A DNA stretch of 64,000 nucleotides from Bolinopsis microptera (taxonomy: Eukaryota; Ctenophora; Tentaculata; Lobata; Bolinopsidae): the NCBI RefSeq assembly GCF_026151205.1, contig NC_087081.1, positions 15,860,837-15,924,836 on the forward strand. The letters are read 5' to 3'. Under the pieces are notes generated by a model. The model was not told where the DNA came from. It searched no databases and was given only the letters and a program-made list of their open reading frames with translations. The position numbers were made by a program, and so were the translations under genes. Shown piece after piece: positions 21,249-31,302 of the stretch; the stretch's first letter is position 1; the number at the start of each line of letters is the position of its first letter.

Positions 21249-24121
21249 AGATTACCCTTTCTCTAAGTAGATCTTGAAGTGAAAATCGTTTCCGATTTTA
21301 CTTTTAGCGTTGATGTCGCTGAAAATTTCCGTGGTTTTTAGATTTGCCATGAAAAGCAAAAGTTCTTACTTCTTTCTGATCAAGGTATTCCATTAGCGTT
21401 GCATCACCATTAGCCTTAGGTAAAGGTATAAAATTCGATAACTGTTTTATCGTCTTATCGGTATCCGCATGATTTTCTGATCTAATTCTACCGGCCGAAT
21501 GGCAAAGCGATAAACATTATTTTTCATAACACATCCGCGTTTTCCAACCAGTTTAAGTTAAACAAGGTTAACGGTGACCAGTCCTGTGGACAATGACATG
21601 GAGCCTATTACCTATGACTATAAATTTATAATAATGCAATTCACAGAATTGCATTTTGACGTACTTTTGGGAGTACCAAAAGCGCGCAAACTAAATATAT
21701 TTGACGCGCGAATCTGTTTTTGAAAGAAACTGATCAAAGTGAAAGAGAATCTAATTTGTAATAACATCGCGCGGGGAATAATATTGGTCACGTACGTGTA
21801 ATAATAAAACCATACTATAAGTATACGAATACCTAACGATTCCCTTAAAAATAAGGATAATCTATAAATCACTTTGACGTGGGACTGGGAAGCTATTCTC
21901 GCACATAACTTACGAATCCAAAATTACTAGGTCTAGAGAAGGTTCCAAAATCAAACCAGCAATGATAAGTTTATCTTATTGAACTTTAATTAACTTTAAT
22001 TTTGAATCGACACCAATTCAAATTGAACGCTCGAGAGTCTGAGAAGAGGCCCCAGCTAGGGCATAGCGTACATATATTAATATCCGTTTAACCTTAAAGT
22101 TAAATAGTCTGCCCATTTACGTTCAAGTCAACGCCCGTACGTAAACGTTTGAATGCCTCCGGGCTCCGAGCGTTCATTTTAATGTCCGTTTTTAACTTTA
22201 AATGGATACAATGAGATAAAACTATGTTGTCGGAATTAGACAGTAAATAAACAATAATGAATAAAAATAAGTCACTAGTATAGCAATAAGCAAATAACAA
22301 TAAAATTATTGCTCCTTAATTCGTGAATTTTTCATAAGACGCAAACTTGTGTTAACATAAATATAATAACATAAATATAATAACATAAATAATAATATTA
22401 ATAAGGTCTCGCTGCTTGTTAACTGTGAGGCGGTTTCTTTTTTTGTTTATTACCCAGTCGTACAAGCTCCAATTCGTCTCACAGGGTGAGGCTGATGTCG
22501 ATTGCGACAGCGCTTTCATTGGAAAACTCTGTAGTTCGGGTACCTCTCAACCGAAGTTGCTCCACCAAGAGACTGGACCGTCAGAATCTTGGCTAAAACT
22601 TGAGGCAGCGTCAGTAGAGAATAAGCCTCTTTTCTCTCGGTAGAACGTGTACTGCGAAATTAAAGTATCTTCTTCTTTGTTGCGCCGTCACACCACGTGT
22701 CCATGACATCTAGAAACTCCTTCCAGACATCCTGATTCGTGTGTTTATCATATCCCTGATATATAAGCCGGGTGAACACAAAACCCTACTGAATGTAGGG
22801 GAGAATGGAGCTCGTTCCACCTTTTGTTGGCAAGACTAATCATATCGCTTTTATAGTTTCAATTGCGAAAAGCAAAATTTGCTAACTTTAAGGTGAACAG
22901 ATAATACTTGTAATAAATTACACCGATGAAACCAACAGGAATCTTAAGACTTATGTCTGAAAATCTAAGCAAGACTATTATCGGCTCGAGAATTGGGCAT
23001 AAATAGTCGACTTCTATCCAGAAACCTAGGAGAATCAGGGGACATCCTGTTGTCAATTTATGGGAGGTCGACTTTACTGCTTTGATCACAGACGTCCGAT
23101 ACAGCAGCGGAAGCGCAAGATCTGCTGATGAGCAATTCCGTCGGTCTGTACCTAATCAATGACGGCTAAACTAGGTAAATTTGCGCATGAACCTTTCAAT
23201 ATTATAGATTATACCTACTTTTCCGAGCCACCGAATTGAGCCTGTATTGTTCTATGGCTGAGACCCATTGGATATCAGTTAGTTGCTGTTTGATAACTAT
23301 AAGCGTATCAATGGTTGTTACAGTAAGCCCTCAACAGTTGAATACCATCCCCAAGCCAACAGTGATGATTAGTCGAAGCATAATGAAACTAGCCAAGTAT
23401 TTAGCGAGACACAATGATGAACTGGCCGATCAAGCACTTTTTGGGATTCCCAGCATAAAATAACAACACCTGTTTCCAAACAGTTAAAGTTAAAGATTAT
23501 AAACTTACCGTTGCCTAATTCTGAGAACATGGAACGCACACGTGCCAATATGATTTTACGCGCGAATTACCCAGAATTAACTGAAACTGAATGCTGAAAG
23601 AGAATCTTATCGCGTCGCGCGGGGAATAATTTTGGTCACGTACATCATTTTGTGTTCCCTTTTAAAAACAATTACCAGTGCAGAGAGTGGTTTCAGAAAC
23701 GCAAATTCAACGAAGATGAATTAACCTGGGTACCGCGGTACCTCGCTCAGGCTTTTGTATTTATTCAGTTAAACACATTGATTTAACATTGAACATATTA
23801 TGGCGATTAAAAATATGCCTATAGCAGATAGGGCGGAATGGCAGGTTCAGCAACGCCCAGGAATTACAAGCAGCAAATTCTGCTACTGCTAGTGCTATCA
23901 GTATCACGGAGAATCGAAGCAAATATTATAGTGGTACCGTGGCATGTCCATTCTGGGTCAGCGTTGTATATACTTATATATGTTGCATGGATAAGTCCCT
24001 GCTTGCTGTTGGCGTTGCTGCGGCGAGGCTGGCTGGAATAATTTTCGGAGAACTCTTTGGCTTCGTACTCTCTTCACTTCTTTCTCCGCACAAAACTGTT
24101 CAATCCGTGGGAGGCCCTGTT

Positions 24122-24629
24122 ATTCAAATAAAGTTCTGAACCCTCAATCAAGCGTTTAGTTCTATAACTTTGGTAATGGAAATTGTAGTTTTGTAGCTTT
24201 TCTCATAACTATCGTCCTATCGAACTGATGATCAATAAACATCACGCGGTTTGCTACAATCAAGTTAGTATAAGGAGTCGTTTACATATCAGCAGAGGGG
24301 TCTTCCAAATTGCAAATGATTACGATTGACCATATAATATTGTAATTTTGGCACAATAGCACAATACTAATAGCGATACCCGGATTTAACATTTAAACAA
24401 TTTGTAATCGTATTGCCATGCAGTGTTTGTGTAACTGTAGTACTAGTTGGTAATCGTTTTTCTTGTCAAAAAGTTAATATTTGTTTCCTTCGATAGTAAA
24501 TTATTTTGTCCCAAATTCATATATTTTCTAATAATACAAAATCGTTTTTAGACCAATTATACAATGTCAATAAGTCATGTGGCATGTAAGGCGCCAAAGA
24601 CAAATTGCTAAAAGGCTCGGCGCAACTGC
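24122..24629. other. Right-only segment between arm and tip
   Basis: This AT-rich segment has no counterpart on the left side. No gene is seen. Confidence 0.5.
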
Positions 24630-24905
24630 AGAAAACTGCCACTAACTGCCACAAACTGCCACTAACTGCTACAAACTGCCACTAACTGCTACAAACTGCC
24701 ACTAACTGCTGCAAACTGCGCGCGCAGTGCGTGGGCGCGATTGTAGCAGTTAGTAGCAGTTAGTGGCAGTTAGTGGCAGTTTGTAGCAGTTAGTGGCAGT
24801 TTGTAACAGTTAGTGGCAGTTTGTGGCAGTTAGTGGCAGTTTGTGGCAGTTAGTGGCAGTTTGTAGCAGTTAGTGACAGTTTCTTTGCACTTTGCTCCTC
24901 CTGTG
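24630..24905. repeat. Right terminal palindrome of 10-bp repeats
   Basis: Forward ACTGCCACTA units (24630-24718), spacer GCGCAGTGCGTGGGCGCG, then the reversed array (24741-24889) ending in ACAGTTTCTTTGCAC and the CTCCTCCTGTG terminus. Confidence 0.9.
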
Positions 24906-25189
24906 AACTAGAACTCTGCATGTTTATTATTATTTGACACACACTGCAACCCCATCGCGATCGGCCGGATCGAGTGCACGCTTCGCGTGCACGAGAGAGG
25001 TATACAACGTGTAGCAAACTATTATATATATAAAATGAAATATCCAGCACTATTATATACAAATTCGCTCAGCTTCGGCCTGATTTTACTCGCTTCTAAC
25101 TTTATTTATTTTGTAGGTTTCTGTTTATTATATTACATACCGAACTAACTCATTGAGTCTGTACTCATAACTACTTTTTCCGGAAGAAA
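24906..25189. other. Spacer with hairpin GTGCACGCTTCGCGTGCAC
   Basis: A short perfect hairpin lies at about 24975-24993. Nothing else is identified. Confidence 0.5.
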
Positions 25190-26523
25190 GCGGCGCGCGC
25201 TACTTCGAAGAAATTTGTGTAGGTTTATAACCTAACAAGACGCACTCCGAGTTGAACTCGTTGTTAACGGTAGGTAGTGCGCCATCGACAGTGAGCCGCG
25301 CGTGCCGACTGTATGATGGTTTTTTAGCGCTAATTTCGGCCAGCACAATTTTCTTCAAACAAATAGATATTAAGTATCCTTCCGATCCCGAGCTCCGATT
25401 GCAACAAAAATTGGTAAGCTTACTCATAGACTTGATCAAGTTTATGAATTGATCGAGTAAGCTTACCAATTTTTAGACAAGGAAAGCATATCCAACCACC
25501 AGGCATTATGTTACATGCTTTACAGCTAAAAGCAACGTATTTTGCCCCATTTTGATCACTATATCAACTCGATCCGATATCCATCAAATTTTTCGGACAG
25601 TTGTGAAAGCCCTATTGGAAGGTTGTCGCAAATTTTCAGAATGATCTCATTCAAGGAACCGATGATATATCCGAATAATACAACAAAAATCAACGAATTT
25701 GGTCAAATTACGCGACTTTTACAGCTACTTTTGCTCCAAAAGCCGCGAACCATAAAAAACTCACCAATAGCTTTCTAAAAAGGTATGACAAATTTAGAAT
25801 TGTGAAAATTCTCACAATCTCTAGAAAACAGTGGTACAAACATTTTTAAATGGTAAAATCCGAGCAAGTTTATTTTTATCGTGCACCCCCTATTAACAGG
25901 TGATACTCGTAAAATATTTGTTCCATATATGGTCCAGGACCGTCGACAAGTCCAACTCGGCGCGCGTTTTGGTAGGTCTAGGTTGTAATCTTACAAACTC
26001 GTCGACGATGGTAATATTCAAAAGCACATTATTAGGTGAAAACAATAAAAAACAATGCCACAATTTAATTCCACACACATAAAAGTACTGTAGGTTTATA
26101 ACCTATTATTTATGATTTAGGACGCGGACGCGCGCCGAGTCTAGTTGGACTAGTTTACGGTATTTGGAACAAATATTTTTCGAGTATCACCCGTTAATAA
26201 AAGTAAAGCTTACTTATTCACAATCCCACAGCATACTCATAAAACAAAAACGCAATATGATTAAGCATGTACACAAACAATTTTACTGAACCGCGCTCAG
26301 CCTGTCATTCCACCGAATCTCTATGTTTATGAATATGATAGCCTGAGGTCCCCAGGTAAAGACAATGCAATTATAATTTAATCGCACCCGGCTCGCTAAA
26401 GTTGCTTTTTTAAACAGCCGGTCGCGGTTTGAGCTTGACGGATGTTACTCGTCTAAATTTCTTCGAAGTAGCGCGCGCCACTTTTTTCTCGAAATGTTGG
26501 CAAGTGCTACGAAGTAGCGCGCG
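25190..26523. mobile_element. Element with GGCGCGCGCTACTTCGAAG inverted ends
   Basis: The left end is GGCGCGCGCTACTTCGAAG (25191). The complementary sequence occurs twice on the right, near 26455-26480 and 26505-26523. Inside are the direct copy of 10813-11660, a 20-bp-arm palindrome at 25406-25425/25455-25474 around AAGCTTAC, two GTAGGTTTATAACCTA units and a CTGTCATTCCACC repeat (26284-26360). No transposase ORF is present. Confidence 0.65.
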
Positions 26524-26715
26524 CCGGGCCAGATCATTAGCAATGGTCAAGGTTTGAGCTCGCGCGCGACATTCAGTACATTCAATGAATTGGGTGCACG
26601 TGACACAATTCAGCCAATCAGAGGACAGGAACCTGCAAACTCACTGCAAGTTCAAAGTTAAAGCTGCGTACTTTTATTCGGCCAAAAATAAAACTTTTCG
26701 CGATAAATCAAAATT

Positions 26716-26816
26716 TTGTCATACGTTGTATGACCCGCCGCGCACGAGTGCGCGGCTCCCCTTGTATCGTCGAAACTCTACAGTGAAGCAACAGTGGGGG
26801 TCACCACGTGATACAA
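26716..26816 (+). mobile_element. 101-bp copy of the TTGTCATACG MITE
   Basis: It has the same ends and internal hairpin as 9323-9461. The target-site duplication is not recognisable here. Confidence 0.8.
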
Positions 26817-26894
26817 AAGCATAATTGTCGAGTGCGCGGCGCGGCACAGTAACGCATCCGGCGTCGCGCTACAAATACTAAATTAGTTATTTAG

Positions 26895-27774
26895 TACCTT
26901 ACTCGGGAATATTATAGCGGGTTAATTTATGACTGGGAAAATTAATAACCGGGAAAAATATGGCGGAATTTCCCAAAACCCGCCAAATTATCCCGGTCAT
27001 GTATTTACCGGTGGCCGACCTTTCAAGTTTTTTTTCAGAGGTCAACAAATTTTCAACCGAAATTTTTGTTTTTGTTACTTGGTTAAGAAGTTATTTCAAT
27101 TTACAGTTACTGATATTACACAGAAATAGAAAAAAAGACACGTCTAGTATTTAAAGGAAAATAAATCTATAGCAATTATAAGTCAAATCTTCATTAAAGC
27201 GTATTCTCATTCTCATTATCGCTAATGTCCCCTCCATTATCATTATTGATATCCCCCTGCTGCTGACCGTCAAATTCGAAGTTGTATTGTTGTCTTAACA
27301 AGACTTTCATTTTGTCCGCTAATGGGGCTACTGCTCTGAAGGTCAGCCGGAGCTTAATTTCCTGCCCACCGCTTGGTATTGGGGAACGTCTTGGCTTTGC
27401 ATCTTCAACTGCTCCAGTAATCAATCCACCGTGGACCATGAAATAGTGGCACAGTTTACTCACTTCATGGGCAAGAAAAGTGAGAATCACGGTCCACCCT
27501 GAAATCTGATTTCTATAACCAAATTGTGATTTTTATAACGAAATTATGGTAGCAACCGCCAATAAAGTTACAGCCCTCCATCCACTGCTTCAAAAGTCTT
27601 CTCTAGCACATATGAGACTTCAGGTAAAATATGATGATCACCACCCCCTTGGAACCCCATAATTTGAGTCGGCGGGTTTTTTTATGACTGGTAAAATTTT
27701 TGACCGGGAAAAATATGGCGGAATCTTCCAAAACCCACCACTTTATCCCGGTTATAATAATCCCGAGTAAGGTA
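26895..27774. mobile_element. 880-bp element, TACCTTACTCGGG ends
   Basis: The terminal inverted repeats TACCTTACTCGGGAATATTA and the complement of TACCTTACTCGGGATTATTA are followed by subterminal blocks GACCGGGAAAAATATGGCGG in both halves. The flanks GTTATTTAG and GTTATTTTT match in seven of nine bases, suggesting a decayed 9-bp duplication. It encloses a 98-codon minus-strand ORF. Confidence 0.82.
27194..27490 (-). CDS. Unknown ORF inside TACCTTACTCGGG element
   Basis: The product is 98 residues from the first Met; the frame stays open upstream to about 27529 (adding QFGYRNQISGWT). It has a hydrophobic/mixed N-terminal half (LTFLAHEVSKLCHYFMVHGG), a basic middle (KPRRSPIPSGGQEIKLRL) and an acidic Asn/Asp/Glu-rich tail. 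I recognise no domain. Because it is enclosed by transposon ends it is probably the C-terminal part of an element-encoded protein, or a captured exon. No start context or promoter is visible. Confidence 0.4.
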   Translation of the reverse strand: MILTFLAHEVSKLCHYFMVHGGLITGAVEDAKPRRSPIPSGGQEIKLRLTFRAVAPLADKMKVLLRQQYNFEFDGQQQGDINNDNGGDISDNENENTL

Positions 27775-28186
27775 GTTATTTTTAGCAATCAAAAAGTAAA
27801 ATTAAAAATTTCGATCATGCTTTTCCCAAATACAACTTATGTTATTAATCCAATTATTTTTATACGTAAGTTTTATTAGTTAGCATTATTTACAGTTTAT
27901 ATTTCTCCAATTACCATTATGGCGCAGTTTATTCACATAGCCATGTGTATACGCGTACTGCGTGACGCGCGCTACTGCAAGCGAGAGGGCTCTGGTTAGA
28001 GCAACGCAGTTTATATCTTCGCCAAAAGCACACTCCCCAAATTGCGCGCATTGCTGTAACTTCTTTCAAACTTCATGAATCGAGATGATTTATTTTGCAA
28101 TGTATTCAGAGTTAATATATACACCTATACAAATCACTTGGAATACTTTTGAAAGAGAAAAACAAGCTCAAAAACGCTACTGACGT
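27775..28186. other. Spacer without recognisable gene
   Basis: AT-rich. The 27914-28060 part contains short GCGCGC blocks only. Confidence 0.4.
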
Positions 28187-28390
28187 TGTAGGTTTATAAC
28201 CTACCAGGACGCGCTTGTCATACGTTGTATGACATGACCCGCCGCGCACGAAGTGCGCGGCTCCCCCTGTAGCGTCGAAGACGCTACACTATAGTGAAAC
28301 GACCGTGGGGGTCACCACGTGATACAAGGACGCGCGAGTCGGACGGTTCAATATATGGAACAAATATTTTACGAGTATCACCCGTTAACT
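28187..28390 (+). repeat. GTAGGTTTATAACCTAC unit split by a MITE
   Basis: The dispersed unit seen at 10698-10796, 25898-25985 and 26088-26206 is interrupted here by the MITE at 28215-28327. It resumes with GGACGCGCGAGTCGGACGG and ends near TATCACCCGTTAA. Confidence 0.8.
28215..28327 (+). mobile_element. 113-bp MITE with 8-bp duplication GGACGCGC
   Basis: TTGTCATACGTTGTATGAC to GTGATACAA, flanked by GGACGCGC at 28207-28214 and 28328-28335. This copy shows the element inserting into another repeat. Confidence 0.9.
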
Positions 28391-28899
28391 ACTGACGTAT
28401 TTCTCCATAACAAGCACAATAGCGTGATAAGCTTTTGTCGAGGTGCCTCAAAAGTGATTTTAAACGATTTCCCGTTCAATTTTGTAATTATGTTTAAAAA
28501 ACTTTATTTGGTTGTTAGTATTTTTACTATGGCAAGTGGTTGAATTTAGGGGAATTTAATGAGACAAGGTCAGTTTATCTATTGTCTTAGAAAAATTTCT
28601 ACTTTGCAGTAGGCAATGCTGAGTGGCAGGAATGAGGGACCAAAACGTTTGGGGCTAACAATGGCCCATTACTAGTTTTAACATCGAAAAATCTTTTAAA
28701 CTGTCTTTGTCATAAAAAATATTCACGTTGTCTTTAGAATCTTAAAGTTCGATCTTGATATGTTATTTTGTTATAATATTAAGGAGAGCTGCTCCAATAC
28801 TAGTTCTAATTATTTACCTTTCATTTCATTTAGAGGTTGCAACGCTGGTTTTAGGTTTGACAACTAGCTCAACTGTTTATTATTCATCATTTGTTCAAA

Positions 28900-30370
28900 A
28901 TTTTGTTTCTTGTAAACAATAGACAATAGTTACACTCTCACAGAAAAGTTTGATTTTTTATACTGGTTGTTACATGGTATGCATTAACCTTCTTGAGCAT
29001 CTTTTATTATTTGTCTATTTTAGTTTGTAGCTCATTGTTGTCACTCGTTTCATATAAATCATTATCATTGTGGTTCATGGAACATTCGTTTGTTGTGAGG
29101 ATGCCTTATCCATGGAGTGCCTGTTGCTTCTTCACTTATTTACCTTCAACCGAAATTTCTCTTCGGTAGCTTGGTGGTAGGGCCCCTACGTGATACGCTG
29201 TATAATGTACCTCGTGAACAGTAGCAAGAATTCCAACTTGCTTTCTTTTGTTTTAAGATACCTTAGCTTTCCCTTGAGAAATACTAACTGAAGAACAATT
29301 AATGTCCTTTTTTTCTTGAAGTAGAGACATAATTCAGCTGGGCATATCCTTGCAAAAATGGCATGTCTTCCACAGACTTTAAAATTATGGTCGATACAAT
29401 ACATAGAGAAATTTTGATAAGTTATGGTTACAAGTGCAAAGAAACAGTCAGCGTTTATCTTTGCTGATGGGTTATAAATCAAGAGGCTTGCATATATTGA
29501 ACATATTGACACGGTTGCAGAGTTGAGTCTGTACGGCACATTCCAATGTTAAAATTTGACTTGTCTTGTAGTTTCAAGAATGATTGGGGAAAGTTTGTCA
29601 AATATACACTGTTGACCCACCATAATTTCTAGCGTGTTGATTGAGTTCCCGAGAAAGGACAATTTTCCACTATTCCCAAGCATTGCTATTTGATACCAGT
29701 TGTCACTACAATATTATAGTAATTGTAATAATATTATAGTATTTTCATAGTCAGTATTTCTGTCAATTTATCCTATAGACTTAAAAATAAAATTGATGAG
29801 TAATGATTATTATATTCGTTTGTCATCTGGAGCCATCCAGCATCCAAGTTAATGTGCTTCTTCTTTAATGATTTAATAATAGTGTCATATTCACCCAATC
29901 ATGAGACCAGCATGAAAAAAAGAAAAAAAACCATTTCTGGCTCCGATATTCATGAACATCAAAGGACCTTGAAGAAAGCTATTTAGGACCCAAATTGTAT
30001 CTCTATGTTGAATTCAAATTTTTTTATTCCACGGGTAACTTTTTCCTAAGATGCCCCTTACAGTTTCAGATGGTTGTCTTGTCATTTTACCTTTTGTCAG
30101 TTGTGAACTTAGGACAGACAGTAGAACACCTTCTTTCTCAAAGTTAGATTATAGCAAATTATTGTCAAAAAGCCTGCACAACCATGCAAGTTTGAGAGGG
30201 TTACTGATTGTCAGGGTTGCAGTCAAAATTTCCATATTTTCTCTTTTTTTAATATATTTAACACCGGAATTGGGAAACAGCTGGCTCATTATTTCAAGAT
30301 TGTTTTGGCAGTTCTCCTTTTTGTAAATTGCATTTACTATCTCATTTACTATAAATTTTACTATCATTTA
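28900..30370 (-). pseudogene. Decayed coding-like fragments, family unknown
   Basis: Several minus-strand stretches read like protein but lie in different frames with stops between them. They include NPLKLAWLCRLFDNN (about 30150-30200), VLLSVLSSQLTKGKM (about 30080-30140), IIKSLKKKHINLDAGWLQM (about 29820-29880) and, in the 117-codon ORF 29186-29539, CGRHAIFARICPAEL. Order and strand are consistent, as for one old gene. Neighbouring TACCTTACTCGGG elements suggest, but do not prove, a transposon protein. No domain is recognised. Confidence 0.35.
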
Positions 30371-30500
30371 TACGTTGATACAATTACAGTTTTTGTTTCA
30401 TCACATTTTAGATCGTGTCATATTGTTTTAAACTAATTACAACACTACAAATCTATTACATTTATTGAGGACGTTACAGAAGGAATGTATTTAATGTAGT

Positions 30501-31302
30501 TACCTTACTCGGGATTATTATGACCGGGATAAAGTGGCGGGTTTAGGGTAATTTCGCCATATTTTCCCCTAACCACATTTTCACCGGTCGTTAATAAACC
30601 CGCCGACTCAGCTTTTAGGGTTCCCAAGGGGTATGGGTGCTCATATTTTAATGGTTGTCTTATATTCACTAAAGAAGACTATTGGGACACTTGTTGTAGG
30701 TTTTTCGACTTCATTTGGCTAAAATTGCAAAAAATTCACCTTTTTGCCCAATTCTTGTCATATATCCTTATTGTCAAAGTTGATTTAAATAGGCCAATTT
30801 TTAATTTCTTAGGTATTGACTATCTCTACATAATGAAATAGGACTCAAAGTAAAAGTAACAGTTAAATTAAAACTCGAATTAATTAAAACGGTCAATAAC
30901 ATGAATCAGTTTCATCAGTCATTTATTCATAATTCTAAACAATGTGAACGATGCATTCTTTCGAAGATTTTCTACAAATTGAGTCATAATGGTTATTTGA
31001 TACACGTAAACATGTAATGCTAATTCAAAACAACGAATTTGCTAGAGTCTACTTTCAACAATTATTGATAATTCGACTTGTTTCACAAGTTTTAGCAATG
31101 CGAAAATTTCTGAACCTGCTTATCTCTAATAAGGAAATTTACATCTGAGACAAAATTTTTGAATCTAAAATTGAAAGGTTGGACACCGGTAAAATGGCGA
31201 CCGGGAAAATGTGGTGGGTTTTGAGCAATTTCGCCATATTTTTCCCGAACCATATTTTAACCGGTCGTTAATAAACCCGTCGTAATAATCCCGAGTAAGG
31301 TA
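30501..31302. mobile_element. 802-bp element, TACCTTACTCGGG ends
   Basis: TACCTTACTCGGGATTATTA at the left and its complement at the right. It has the same CCGGGAAAATGTGG and TTTCGCCATATTT subterminal blocks as 26895-27774. It has no ORF of note and no convincing target duplication. Confidence 0.82.

Larger units (their letters stand above)
19728..24121 (-). repeat. Right arm of the giant inverted repeat
   Basis: This is the reverse-complement partner of 13564-18360. It carries the MULE at 19881-21248, which the left arm lacks. At that point the left arm instead has about 70 bp (18148-18215) containing GACGTGATACAAG, which resembles the end of the 139-bp MITE. It lacks the left-arm insertions at 14499-15696 and 16276-16694. 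Confidence 0.9.
12286..24905. mobile_element. 12.6-kb composite element: CACAG termini, AACT duplication, giant inverted repeat inside
   Basis: The left end CACAGGAGGAGCTAAGTGCA and right end (complement) CACAGGAGGAGCAAAGTGCA are near-perfect inverted repeats. They continue into arrays of ACTGCCACTA units. AACT flanks both ends (12282-12285 and 24906-24909). CACAG termini and a 4-bp duplication are shared with the small MITE at 11081-11329. The interior contains an inverted repeat (13564-18360 against 19728-24121), several arm-specific insertions and one decayed MULE. No ORF resembles a CMC transposase, so it would have to be moved in trans. An alternative is two nearby inverted MITE copies enclosing the palindrome by chance; the shared 4 bp is then coincidence. 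Confidence 0.65.
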
